From Micromonospora parathelypteridis (GTDB lineage Bacteria > Actinomycetota > Actinomycetes > Mycobacteriales > Micromonosporaceae): a stretch of DNA of 64,000 nucleotides. The notes under the pieces were generated by a model. It was not told where the DNA came from. It worked only from the letters and a program-made list of their open reading frames with translations, and made no database searches. Below are positions 39,813 to 47,759 of the stretch, piece by piece. The stretch spans positions 4,960,001-5,024,000 of the forward strand of contig NZ_JACHDP010000001.1 of assembly GCF_014201145.1 (NCBI RefSeq), read 5' to 3'. Numbering within the stretch: the stretch's first letter is position 1; each line of letters opens with the position of its first letter. Made by a program: the position numbers and the translations under genes.

Positions 39813-40664
39813 GTGCAAATTGGTGTGAACGTACCGAACTTCGGTCCGGGTACCGACCCCGACGTGCTGCGACAGTGGGCGCAGACGGTCGAGGGCCTCG
39901 GCTTCGACCTGCTGATGGTCTCCGATCACATCGCGGTGACCGAGGACGTGGCCGAGCAGTATCCGGCGCCCTTCTACGAGCCGTTCACCACGCTGTCCTG
40001 GCTGGCCGGGGTGACCCGCCGGGTCCGGCTGGGCACCACCGTGCTCATCGTCCCCTACCGGCATCCGCTGCTCACCGCCCGGATGGCGGCGAACCTCAAC
40101 CGGCTCAGCGGCGGCCGGCTCGTCCTCGGCGTCGGTGTCGGCTGGGCCCGGCAGGAGTTCGAGGCGCTCGGCGTGCCGTTCCGGCGGCGCGGCGCGCTGA
40201 CCGACGAGTACCTGCAGGCCATGCGCGAGGCCTGGCGCAACACCGACGACTACGACACGGCTGCGATTCCGATCTGGGTCGGCGGCAACAGTGACGCCGG
40301 CATGCGCCGGGCGGTACTGCTCGGTGACGCCTGGCACCCGCTGCGGTTCACGCCCGGACGGCTGGGCGAGGCCGCCGGGCAGCTCAAGGTCATCGCCGAC
40401 GAACTGGGTCGCCCGGTGCCCGCGTTGATGCCCCGCATCGCACTGCGGGAGGTGGCCGAACCGGTCACCGCCCCGGACCGGCTGGCCGGGGTCGGCACCA
40501 TCGACCAGATCATCGCCGATCTCGACCGGATCCGTCTGCTCGGGGCGGAGACGGTGGTGCTCGATCCGTTCAACGGCGACCTGACCGAGATCCGCCAACC
40601 CGAACGGGCCTGGCGGACACTCGCGGCCGTGGCCGCGTACCACAGATCCCAGGAGGAACGATGA
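39813..40664 (+). CDS. LLM-class F420-dependent oxidoreductase
   Basis: 283-aa luciferase-like TIM-barrel oxidoreductase, probably using coenzyme F420 as is usual in actinobacteria. Motifs: IGVNVPNFGPGTDPDVLRQWAQTVE (start of the family), GFDLLMVSDHI, LGTTVLIVPYRHPLLTA, GGRLVLGVGVGW. The open frame extends far upstream, but TAGCGT lies 7 nt before GTG 39813 (leaderless). The next gene starts within its stop (ATGA). Substrate unknown. Confidence 0.9.
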   Translation: MQIGVNVPNFGPGTDPDVLRQWAQTVEGLGFDLLMVSDHIAVTEDVAEQYPAPFYEPFTTLSWLAGVTRRVRLGTTVLIVPYRHPLLTARMAANLNRLSGGRLVLGVGVGWARQEFEALGVPFRRRGALTDEYLQAMREAWRNTDDYDTAAIPIWVGGNSDAGMRRAVLLGDAWHPLRFTPGRLGEAAGQLKVIADELGRPVPALMPRIALREVAEPVTAPDRLAGVGTIDQIIADLDRIRLLGAETVVLDPFNGDLTEIRQPERAWRTLAAVAAYHRSQEER

Positions 40665-41086
40665 CCCCCGACGACGAGAAGTTTCTCCGCCGCGCCGTGG
40701 CGCTCGCCAGCCAGGCCGGGGCGTCCGGCGAACGCCCGTTCGGCTCGTTGCTTGTCGGTGCGGACGGCACCGTTCTGATCGAGGACCACAACACCGTGGT
40801 CTCCGACTCGGACATCAGCGCCCACCCGGAGTTGAAGCTGGCCCGCTGGGCCGCTCGGGAACTCGCCCCCGACGTGGCCGCCGGCACCACCATGTTCACC
40901 AGTTGCCAGCCCTGCCCGATGTGCGCGACCGCGATCGACCGGTCCGGCCTCGGCCGGGTGGTGTACGCCCTGTCCAGCGAGCAGTTCGAGGAGGTCAAGC
41001 CGGCCACCCCGCCGTTGCCCCCGGTGCGGTACGAGGGGCCGGCGCTGTTCGATGAGGCGCGCCAGCCGATCGACGACTATTACTGA
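40661..41086 (+). CDS. Cytidine/deoxycytidylate-type deaminase
   Basis: 141-aa zinc hydrolase of the CDA superfamily (guanine/tRNA-adenosine deaminase branch). Zinc ligands: SAHPELK (usually H-A-E, here H-P-E) and QPCPMC. Starts with AGGAGG before an ATG that overlaps the oxidoreductase stop (ATGA), so both are co-translated. A purine or pyrimidine base, nucleoside or a related heterocycle is the likely substrate. The A-to-P change between catalytic His and Glu also occurs in some family branches, so activity is likely kept. Confidence 0.87.
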   Translation: MTPDDEKFLRRAVALASQAGASGERPFGSLLVGADGTVLIEDHNTVVSDSDISAHPELKLARWAARELAPDVAAGTTMFTSCQPCPMCATAIDRSGLGRVVYALSSEQFEEVKPATPPLPPVRYEGPALFDEARQPIDDYY

Positions 41087-41095
41087 TCAGGGCGC

Positions 41096-41111
41096 GTCAA
41101 CCAGGGTTGAC
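41096..41111. promoter_or_regulatory. Palindrome P1 at the -35 of the HTH-Clp operon
   Basis: GTCAAC-CAGG-GTTGAC, perfect 6-bp arms. Overlaps the -35 TTGACA (41107-41112). Confidence 0.65.
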
Positions 41112-41136
41112 ACGAGTGGCGCTGTCAACGTATGTT
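41107..41136 (+). promoter_or_regulatory. Promoter of the HTH-Clp operon
   Basis: TTGACA (41107-41112), 18-bp spacer, TATGTT (41131-41136), then 6 nt to the ATG at 41143, so the mRNA is probably leaderless. Each core element lies in one copy of the same palindrome. Confidence 0.65.
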
Positions 41137-41139
41137 GAC
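41124..41139. promoter_or_regulatory. Palindrome P2 at the -10 of the HTH-Clp operon
   Basis: GTCAAC-GTAT-GTTGAC, perfect 16-bp palindrome, 28 bp centre to centre from P1. Confidence 0.65.
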
Positions 41140-41142
41140 GGT

Positions 41143-41379
41143 ATGAGTCAAGCGACGGAACTCGCGGCGGCAGCCGGCAGCACCGACCCCCGGGTCGGGC
41201 TGCGCGCCGTCCGCGCGCTGCGCCGGCTGCTCGAGCGGCTCGAGGTGGTCCAGGTGGACAACGCCCGTCGACAGGGCTGGTCCTGGCAGGAGATCGCCGA
41301 CGCGCTCGAGGTCAGCCGGCAGGCGGTGCACAAGAAGCACTCTGGGCGACCGGCGGTCAATTCATCCTGGGAGGCGTGA
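41143..41379 (+). CDS. Small HTH protein, coupled to Clp N-domain gene
   Basis: 78-aa protein. The N-terminal half is a helix (DPRVGLRAVRALRRLLERLE), the second a sigma-region-4/recombinase-type HTH (ARRQGWSWQEIADALEVSRQAVHKKH). No ligand domain. ATG 41143 was chosen for its position 6 nt after the -10. Its stop TGA overlaps the next start (TGATG). It is a likely autoregulator binding P1 and P2; such HTH-Clp N-domain pairs recur in actinobacteria and are thought to be stress-linked. Confidence 0.85.
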   Translation: MSQATELAAAAGSTDPRVGLRAVRALRRLLERLEVVQVDNARRQGWSWQEIADALEVSRQAVHKKHSGRPAVNSSWEA

Positions 41380-41957
41380 TGTTCGAACGGTTCACCGACC
41401 GGGCGCGCGGCGTGGTGCGACGGGCGCTGGAGGAGGCTCGGGCCGAGGGCCAACGGCCGGTCGGCACCGAGCACCTGCTGCTCGCCCTGCTCGCCGACGA
41501 CGCAGGCCTGGCCAGCCGGGTGCTCGCCGACGCCGGCGTACGCGCCGACGACCTGCGCGAGCGCGTCCGCCGACACACCGCCAGCGGTGGCGCCGGCCTC
41601 GGCGACGCGGACGCGGCAGCCCTGCGGGAGATCGGCATCGACCTGGCCGCGATCGTGGCCCGCATCGAGCAGTCCTTCGGTCCTGACGCACTGCGCGAGG
41701 CCGTGCCGGCGCCGCGTCGCCGCTGGGGGCGTAAGCGGTACCTCGGCGGCCCGTTCTCGCCCCGGTCCAAGAAGGCGCTGGAGTTGTCCCTGCGGGAGGC
41801 GCTGCGCCTGCACCACCGCCACATCGGCACCGAGCACATCCTGCTCGGGGTGCTTCGGGAGGGGAACGGGCTGGGCGCGTTGGTGCTCACCGAATCCGGG
41901 GTCGACCTCGACGATCTGCGCCGACGGGTGGAGGTCGCACTGCGGGCGGCGGCCTGA
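41379..41957 (+). CDS. Clp N-domain (double Clp repeat) protein without ATPase
   Basis: 192 aa. Two Clp_N repeats: the first FERFTDRARGVVRRALEEARAEGQRPVGTEHLLLALL (about 2-80, cited over its length by these ends) and the second SPRSKKALELSLREALRLHHRHIGTEHILLGVLREGNG (about 120-190). There is no AAA+ module, so it is neither ClpC nor ClpB. It could be an adaptor, a decoy of ClpC N-domain partners, or a binder of arginine-phosphorylated or misfolded proteins. Start ATG 41379 has GGGAGG at 4 nt; GTG 41376 is possible. Confidence 0.87.
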   Translation: MFERFTDRARGVVRRALEEARAEGQRPVGTEHLLLALLADDAGLASRVLADAGVRADDLRERVRRHTASGGAGLGDADAAALREIGIDLAAIVARIEQSFGPDALREAVPAPRRRWGRKRYLGGPFSPRSKKALELSLREALRLHHRHIGTEHILLGVLREGNGLGALVLTESGVDLDDLRRRVEVALRAAA

Positions 41958-42051
41958 CGGGTGCGCCCGCGTTGAAACCTGTCTGTGGGACTTTCGACGC
42001 GGGCCCCCTGCTGGGTCGCTGAAGCCGCCCCGGTGCTGCACACTGGCGCCC

Positions 42052-43056
42052 GTGGATGCTGGACAGGACAGGCGGCCCTCGGGCGGCGACGGTGGGCTGC
42101 GCTCCGCCGTGGTGGTCAACCCGACGAAGGTCGACGATCTCGACGAGCTGCGTCGCACCGTGAACGACGCTCTCGCCGCGGCCGGCTGGCCCGAGCCGCA
42201 GTGGCACGAGACCACCGTCGACGACCCGGGCCGCGGCCAGACCGAGCAGGCGATCAAGGCCGGCGTCGACCTGGTCTTCGCCTGCGGCGGCGACGGCACC
42301 GTGATGTCCTGCGTCAGCGCGCTGGTCGGCACCGAGGTGGCCCTCGCGGTGCTGCCGCAGGGCACCGGCAACCTGCTCGCCGCCAACCTCGGTCTCTCCA
42401 CCGACCTGGCCGCCGGGCTGCAGGTCGCCGTCGAGCGGGGCCGACGGCTGCTCGACGTCGGCGCCGTCGAGGACCAGTACTTCACCGTGATGGCCGGCAT
42501 GGGCTTCGACGCCCAGATGCTCGCCGCCACCTCCGAGACCACCAAGGCCCGCATCGGCTGGCCGGCGTACGTCATGGGCGCCGCGCGCCACCTCCGGGAC
42601 CGGCCGATGCGGGTGCAGATCCGCATCGACGACCGCCCGCCGGTGCGCCGCCGGGCCCGTTCGGTCCTGATCGCCAACGTCGGCCGGCTCCAGGGCGGGG
42701 TGACCCTGCTCAACGAGGCCGAGCCGGACGACGGCTGGCTCGACGTCGCCGTGCTCACCCCGCGCAACCTGCGGCACTGGCTCGCGCTCGGTTGGGCGGT
42801 CATCCGCCGCAGCGGTCGGGTGCCACAGATGGAGGTATTCCGGGGACGACGCGTCGTGGTCACCAGCAACCGGGCCCAACCCAGGGAGCTGGACGGCGAC
42901 CTCATCGCCCCGGGCCGGCAACTACGGGCCGACATCCGGCCCCGGTCGCTCTGGCTCTGCGTCCCCCAACCCGAGGACGCACCCGACCTGGCCGTCGATG
43001 CGCAAGGCGCCGGAGAGCGGGGCGAGCAGCTGATCGAGGAGGCGCGCCGTGAGTAG
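42052..43056 (+). CDS. Diacylglycerol/sphingosine kinase-type lipid kinase
   Basis: 334-aa DAGK-catalytic-domain protein phosphorylating diacylglycerol or a related lipid. Motifs: AVVVNPTKVDD, ACGGDGTVMSCVSAL (nucleotide loop), LPQGTGNLLAANLGL, FTVMAGMGFDA and RELDGDLIAPGRQL. GTG 42052 matches the family N-terminus and CACACT is 7 nt before it. The next gene starts inside its last codons. With YihY, double PAP2 and EEP genes it forms a run of membrane-lipid enzymes. Confidence 0.93.
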   Translation: MDAGQDRRPSGGDGGLRSAVVVNPTKVDDLDELRRTVNDALAAAGWPEPQWHETTVDDPGRGQTEQAIKAGVDLVFACGGDGTVMSCVSALVGTEVALAVLPQGTGNLLAANLGLSTDLAAGLQVAVERGRRLLDVGAVEDQYFTVMAGMGFDAQMLAATSETTKARIGWPAYVMGAARHLRDRPMRVQIRIDDRPPVRRRARSVLIANVGRLQGGVTLLNEAEPDDGWLDVAVLTPRNLRHWLALGWAVIRRSGRVPQMEVFRGRRVVVTSNRAQPRELDGDLIAPGRQLRADIRPRSLWLCVPQPEDAPDLAVDAQGAGERGEQLIEEARRE

Positions 43057-44050
43057 CACCCGGATCGTGCCGGAGACCCGGCTGATGGCCGACGAGGAGC
43101 TGTCCGCCGACGACGCCTGGCACACACTGCGCCGCCAGGGCGGCTGGCACCTGCTGCGGGACGCCTTCATCCGGTTCCGCTACGGCGACGGGTTCAGCCA
43201 CTCCCGGGCCTTCGCGCTGCAGCTCTGCCTCGCCGTGGTGCCGTTCATGATCGCCCTCACCGGCCTGATCAGTGAGCTGGGCGTCGAGGAGGGCGGCCAG
43301 GTGGTCGCCGACACCGTCCTGGCGCTCACCCCGGGCCAGAGCGCGCAGATGGTCGCCGAGCTGCTGGGCGAGGGCGAACGCGTCGAGGACGCCGGGGAGC
43401 TGGCGCTCACCCTCGGTCTGCTCACCGGCCTGTTCGCGCTGACCACCACCATGGCCCAGATCGAGCGGGGCGCCAACCGTATCTACGGTGTCGAGCGGGA
43501 CCGCCCCGCGCTGCGGAAGTACCTCCGCGCCGCCGTGCTGGCCGTCACCGCCGGCCTGCCCGCGCTCGCCGGCTTCCTGATCCTGGTCGGCGGCGGAGCG
43601 ATGGGTGACTCGGTGCGGAAGCACTACGAGTGGGGCGCGGTCGCCAACGTCATCTGGGACGTGGTCCGCTTCCCCCTGAGCCTCGCGCTGACCGTCCTCG
43701 CCGTCGCCGTGCTGTTCCGGCACGCGCCGCGCCGCAACCAGCCCGGCCTGTCCTGGCTTCTGTTCGGCGCGGGCATAGCCACGGCCCTGTGGTGGCTGGC
43801 CAGTCTGCTGCTCGCCGCGTACGTGCGGTTCAGTGACGGCTTCGGGCAGACCTACGGCGCGCTGACCGGCATGATGGCGCTGCTGCTCTGGGCCAACCTG
43901 ACCGGGATGGCGCTCTTCGGTGGGCTGGCCTTCGCCGCCCAGTTGGAGGCCCTGCGGATCGGTGTGCAGGAGCCGGCCCAACCCGACCTGTGGGAGCCCG
44001 ACACCGACCGCGCCGAACTCCTCGACACCGGGGACATGACGGCGCTGTAA
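43049..44050 (+). CDS. YihY/BrkB-family membrane protein
   Basis: 333-aa inner-membrane protein with six TM segments (residues about 55-75, 115-135, 165-185, 205-225, 235-260, 270-295). Family motifs: RDAFIRFRYGDGFSHSRAFALQL, QIERGANRIYGVERDRP (family RAxNxIYG), and YGALTGMMALLLWANLTGMALFGG. Function unsettled; earlier called RNase BN in error. GTG 43049 overlaps the lipid kinase stop by 8 nt. Co-transcription is likely. Confidence 0.92.
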   Translation: MSSTRIVPETRLMADEELSADDAWHTLRRQGGWHLLRDAFIRFRYGDGFSHSRAFALQLCLAVVPFMIALTGLISELGVEEGGQVVADTVLALTPGQSAQMVAELLGEGERVEDAGELALTLGLLTGLFALTTTMAQIERGANRIYGVERDRPALRKYLRAAVLAVTAGLPALAGFLILVGGGAMGDSVRKHYEWGAVANVIWDVVRFPLSLALTVLAVAVLFRHAPRRNQPGLSWLLFGAGIATALWWLASLLLAAYVRFSDGFGQTYGALTGMMALLLWANLTGMALFGGLAFAAQLEALRIGVQEPAQPDLWEPDTDRAELLDTGDMTAL

Positions 44051-44120
44051 CGGCACCGTGGGTGTACGCGCGACGCAGATCGGGTAAAGCGCCTCGCCAG
44101 GTGACAAGGGGAGGTGCGGG

Positions 44121-45611
44121 GTGACCGCGGTCAAAGATGTGGCGCGACGTCCGATCGGTCATTTCGCCGAGCGAAGCATCGCTGGTCTGGTGGCCGTCAC
44201 CGGCGCCGGGGTGGGCTTCGGGCTGCTGTTGCTGCTCGTCCGGGTGCGGTGGAGCCCGTTACAGGACGCCGACCACGCGGGCGCTGAGTGGTTCAACGGG
44301 CTCGTCGCCCCGCACCACGCACTGGTCACCGTCCTGCAGGCGGTGACCGACCTGGGTGGCCGCCCGATCCTCATCTGGTTGGTCAGCATCGCCGTGGTCG
44401 GGCTGCTGATCCGGAAACAGCCACGGCTGGCCGTCTACCTGATCATCACCGGGATCGGTGGCCTGATCCTCGACCCGTCGCTGAAGACGCTTGTCGGCCG
44501 GCTCCGCCCGGTCGTGGACGTGCCGATCGCCAGCGCCCCGGGTAACAGCTTCCCGAGCGGGCACGCGTTGGGCTCGTTCGTCGCGTACGGGGCTCTGCTG
44601 CTGGTGTTCCTGCCGGCCATGGCGCCCCGCTGGCGAAAGCCGGCGATCGTCGGCGTCGGCGTGCTGGTGGCGGTGGTCGGTCTGACCCGGATCGCGCTGG
44701 GCGTGCACTACCTCTCGGACGTGCTGGCCGGCTGGCTGCTCGGGGCGGCCTGGCTGGGCGTCACCGCGTACGCCTTCCGGCTGTGGCGCCGCGAGCGGGG
44801 GCGCCCGGTGCCGCCGCTGACCGAGGGGCTCGAACCGGAGGCCGGGCACGACATCGCGCCCGCCCCGGCGGAGGAGCACGTGCTGGCCCACCCGCGCTCG
44901 GCGGTGGCCGAGCTGCTGGTCGGCTGGGTGCTCGTGTTCGGGGCGCTGTACGGCTTCGGCACGTACGTCAGCTACCACGCCAAGGGCACCTTCTTCGACA
45001 CCCTCGACACGGAGGTGCCCCGCTGGTTCGCCGAGCGGCACACCGAGGTGCTGACCGAGGTGAGCTGGTGGTGGAGCAAGTTCGGTGACACCCACGCGAT
45101 CCTGATCATCTCGCTGGTGTTCTGCCCGCTGGTGCTGGCGATCTGGCGGCGCTGGCGGCCGGTGCTCTTCGTGGCGCTGGCGATGGCGGGTGAGCTGACC
45201 CTCTTCCTCGCCTCGGCGCGGGCCGTCGACCGGCCCCGCCCGGCGGTGGAGAATCTCGACGGGCAGATGCCCACCTCGTCGTTCCCGTCGGGGCACATCG
45301 CGGCCACGATCTGCGTCTGGCTGGCGATCACCGTCATCGTCTTCCCGCGTACCGATCGGTGGTGGCGTTGGATCTTCGTGGCGCTGGCCGTGATCATGCC
45401 GATCGGGGTGGCCACCTCCCGGATGTACCGGGGGATGCACCACCCGACGGACTTCATGGGCGCGATCCTGCTCTCCGCGCTCTGGATCGGGCTGCTCTAC
45501 CTCGTCATCCGCCCGAACGGCGACCTGAAGGAAGGCAACCAGCCGGCCATCGAGTCGGAGGACGTGGACACCCTCGACGACGAGCTGGCGCGGGCCGGCC
45601 GAGCCGACTGA
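44121..45611 (+). CDS. Double-domain PAP2 lipid phosphatase
   Basis: 496-aa integral membrane protein with two complete PAP2 units. Unit 1 (about 35-225): KTLVGRLRP, SFPSGHALGS, RIALGVHYLSD. Unit 2 (about 285-465): RAVDRPRP, SSFPSGHIAAT, SRMYRGMHHPTD. Both carry the catalytic His pair and Arg. Such phosphatases dephosphorylate phosphatidate, isoprenyl or other lipid phosphates. Most PAP2 proteins have a single unit; this one is twice the normal size. It is followed at 8 nt by an EEP-domain gene. Confidence 0.93.
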   Translation: MTAVKDVARRPIGHFAERSIAGLVAVTGAGVGFGLLLLLVRVRWSPLQDADHAGAEWFNGLVAPHHALVTVLQAVTDLGGRPILIWLVSIAVVGLLIRKQPRLAVYLIITGIGGLILDPSLKTLVGRLRPVVDVPIASAPGNSFPSGHALGSFVAYGALLLVFLPAMAPRWRKPAIVGVGVLVAVVGLTRIALGVHYLSDVLAGWLLGAAWLGVTAYAFRLWRRERGRPVPPLTEGLEPEAGHDIAPAPAEEHVLAHPRSAVAELLVGWVLVFGALYGFGTYVSYHAKGTFFDTLDTEVPRWFAERHTEVLTEVSWWWSKFGDTHAILIISLVFCPLVLAIWRRWRPVLFVALAMAGELTLFLASARAVDRPRPAVENLDGQMPTSSFPSGHIAATICVWLAITVIVFPRTDRWWRWIFVALAVIMPIGVATSRMYRGMHHPTDFMGAILLSALWIGLLYLVIRPNGDLKEGNQPAIESEDVDTLDDELARAGRAD

Positions 45612-45619
45612 GCGCCGTC

Positions 45620-46429
45620 GTGCTGCGGGTGATGACCTGGAACATCCGCACCGGCGGTCGGGACCGCGGCGGCTCCGATCGGCTGGATCAGGTGGTCCAG
45701 GTCGTCGACGAGCAGGCCCCGGACGTGTTGGCCCTGCAGGAGCTGCGTGGGTTCGACGGTGGCGGGCTCATGGCCGAGGTGGCGGGCCGGGTGGGGATGA
45801 CGCCCCACCTGGCCCGGTCCTGCCTCGGGCAGCCGGTGGCGGTGCTGGTCCGGCCGCCGTACCAGGTCGTCGACGCGGGGACGCTGCGCCGGCCGTTCCA
45901 CCACGCCGCCGCGCGCGTCGTGGTGGCGACCTCCGCCGGCCCGTTCACCGTGCTCGGCACCCACCTCTACCCGTACTCCGGGGGACGGCGGCGGATGGAG
46001 GTCGACTGGCTGGTCAGCGCCGTGCGACGTGCACCGGGGCCGCTGACCCTGGTCACCGGTGACCTCAACTCGCTCGACCCGACCGTCGACCACACCGATC
46101 GGCTGGCCGGTCTGCCGGCCCTCTACCGGCGGCGGCACCTGCGCCGTTCCGGTGGCGCTGTGGACACTCGCGCGATCGGCCGGCTGCTCGCCGCCGACCT
46201 GATCGACCTGTGGCCGTCGGGCAACGTCGGAGCGCCGGAGGCCGCCGGCCTCACCGTTCCCACCCGGTTCGGCGGGGCGGAGTTCGCCGGTATGCGGCTG
46301 GACTACCTGCTCGGCAGCCAGGCGGTGGCCGACCGGTTGCGGGAGTGCCGGGTGATCCGTGGCGGCGCGGCGGACACGGCCTCGGACCACTATCCGCTGC
46401 TCGCCACGCTTGAGGTGGACGCCGGCTGA
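45620..46429 (+). CDS. Endonuclease/exonuclease/phosphatase (EEP) family protein
   Basis: 269-aa metal-dependent phosphodiesterase-type hydrolase. MTWNIRTGG (metal Asn), LALQELRG (metal Glu), GTHLYPYSGGRRRMEV, VTGDLNSLDP (catalytic Asp, Asn) and ASDHYPLLATL (catalytic Asp-His). Might cleave a phospholipid headgroup or nucleic acid. GTG 45620 lies 9 nt after the PAP2 stop; ATG 45632 or GTG 45629 are alternatives. Position suggests a lipid role. Confidence 0.9.
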   Translation: MLRVMTWNIRTGGRDRGGSDRLDQVVQVVDEQAPDVLALQELRGFDGGGLMAEVAGRVGMTPHLARSCLGQPVAVLVRPPYQVVDAGTLRRPFHHAAARVVVATSAGPFTVLGTHLYPYSGGRRRMEVDWLVSAVRRAPGPLTLVTGDLNSLDPTVDHTDRLAGLPALYRRRHLRRSGGAVDTRAIGRLLAADLIDLWPSGNVGAPEAAGLTVPTRFGGAEFAGMRLDYLLGSQAVADRLRECRVIRGGAADTASDHYPLLATLEVDAG

Positions 46430-46496
46430 AGCCCGCCCGTCGGCGTGGCTTTGCCGACACCCCACGGCGTGGCGCGGGCCGGTTACCGTGCCCACC

Positions 46497-47615
46497 GTGA
46501 CCGACCGGCTGACTGTCCGCTCGCCGCTGCCCGGGCCGCCGAGCGAGCACCCGGCCGCGCCGACGGTGGCGCGTCCGACCCGTGCACCGCTGGCCCGGGA
46601 CACGGCGGAGCCGGCCGCCGTCGCGCTCCCGCTCGTCGCGGCCGTCGCGCGCGCGGTGGCGCTGGTCGTGGTGCTGCCGGTACGCCTGCTCTGGGAGCTG
46701 ATCGCGGCTGCCGGCCGGCTGTCGCACCGGCACCTGCTCAGGCCGGCTGGCCGGTTCCTGCGCCGATGGCTGCTGGCGCCGCTGGCCTGGGCCCTGCACC
46801 GGCTGGTCTGGCTTCCGCTGATCTGGTGCGCCCGTAACCTGCTCTGGCTCCCACTGGTCTGGGTGTGGCGGACCCTCGTCTGGCTCCCACTGGTCTGGCT
46901 GGGGCGTGGCCTCGCGTGGGTGGCCCGCACCCTGATCTGGCGTCCGCTGGTGTGGCTGGCGTACGCCCTCGCCTGGGCGGGCCGCACGTTGCTCTGGGCC
47001 CCGCTGGTCTGGCTGTGCGCCGCGTTGGCCGCTCTGGGGTCGGCGGTGGGGCGGTTGGCCCGGCGGCTGCTCTGGGGGCCACTGGTCTGGTTGGCCCGCA
47101 GAGGGCTGCGTCCGCCGCTCGTCGGTCTGGCGCGCGCGTTGGTCTGGCTCGCCGAACATCTGGTCCTGCGGCCGCTGCGCTGGTTGGGCACGGTGCTCAC
47201 GCCCGCCGCACGGCTGCTGGCGCGGGGCGTCGGTCTGCTCGTCGGGGCGCTGGGCGCCGCGCTCGTCGGGCTGCTCCGGGGGATCTGGTGGGTCGTCGTG
47301 GGGGTCGGCCGGCTGGTCGTCGCCGCGGTGCTCGGTGCCTGGTGGACAGCCGGGTGGGTGCTGCGGATGCTCTACCGTCTGCTGCTGCGTCCGCTCGGGC
47401 ACGGGCTGCGCTGGTTGTGGCGGCACACCGTGCGCCCGCTGCTGTGGGGTGTCCGGTGGGTCTGGTCGGTGACCGTCGTGCCGCTGGCACGCGGCCTGAG
47501 GGCGGCCTGGCGGGCCACCGTCGCGCCCGCGGTCCGCTGGACCCGCCGCTCGGTGCTCGACCCGGCCCGGTTGGCCTCCCGGGAGGTGCTCAGCGTCCTG
47601 GGCCTGCGCCGCTGA
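46497..47615 (+). CDS. Trp/Leu/Arg-rich repeat protein, unknown
   Basis: I do not recognise a family. 372 aa, about 32 Trp (near 9%). After a Pro-rich N-terminus (1-35) and a hydrophobic stretch (about 45-75), residues 101-231 repeat a 12-residue unit of pattern R-x-L-x-W-x-P-L-V-W-L-x (HRLVWLPLIWCA, RNLLWLPLVWVW, RTLVWLPLVWLG, RTLIWRPLVWLA, RTLLWAPLVWLC, RRLLWGPLVWLA). The 36-bp period is visible in DNA: 46844-46862 equals 46880-46898. A Gly/Leu/Val TM-like part follows (about 240-295) and a basic Trp-rich tail. GTG 46497 has TACCGT 7 nt before it. Probably membrane-associated. Confidence 0.75.
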   Translation: MTDRLTVRSPLPGPPSEHPAAPTVARPTRAPLARDTAEPAAVALPLVAAVARAVALVVVLPVRLLWELIAAAGRLSHRHLLRPAGRFLRRWLLAPLAWALHRLVWLPLIWCARNLLWLPLVWVWRTLVWLPLVWLGRGLAWVARTLIWRPLVWLAYALAWAGRTLLWAPLVWLCAALAALGSAVGRLARRLLWGPLVWLARRGLRPPLVGLARALVWLAEHLVLRPLRWLGTVLTPAARLLARGVGLLVGALGAALVGLLRGIWWVVVGVGRLVVAAVLGAWWTAGWVLRMLYRLLLRPLGHGLRWLWRHTVRPLLWGVRWVWSVTVVPLARGLRAAWRATVAPAVRWTRRSVLDPARLASREVLSVLGLRR

Positions 47616-47634
47616 CCGCGGCGGCGCGGACGCC

Positions 47635-47754
47635 TCAGAGCACCAGGTTGAGCAGGACGGTGAGCACGACCGAGGCCACGATCGAGAAGAGGATCATCAG
47701 GAGGCAGCCGAGGCCACCGCCGAGCGGGCGGATCTCCGTGTTGCCGAAGCGCAT
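47635..47754 (-). CDS. 39-aa single-TM protein
   Basis: MRFGNTEIRPLGGGLGCLL then a hydrophobic helix to the C-terminus. It begins six nt upstream-adjacent to the hydrolase stop (47760), with AGGTGA before the ATG; GTG 47763, overlapping that stop as GTGA, is an alternative. Small size, position at the end of the F420 oxidoreductase-hydrolase run, and good hydrophobic pattern support it as real. Function unknown. Confidence 0.6.
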   Translation of the reverse strand: MRFGNTEIRPLGGGLGCLLMILFSIVASVVLTVLLNLVL

Positions 47755-47759
47755 GAGGG

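Noticed and set aside
46359-46496. Upstream extension of the Trp-rich repeat protein
   Set aside because: Overlaps the end of the EEP gene and lacks a ribosome site, while a -10 box sits 7 nt before GTG 46497.
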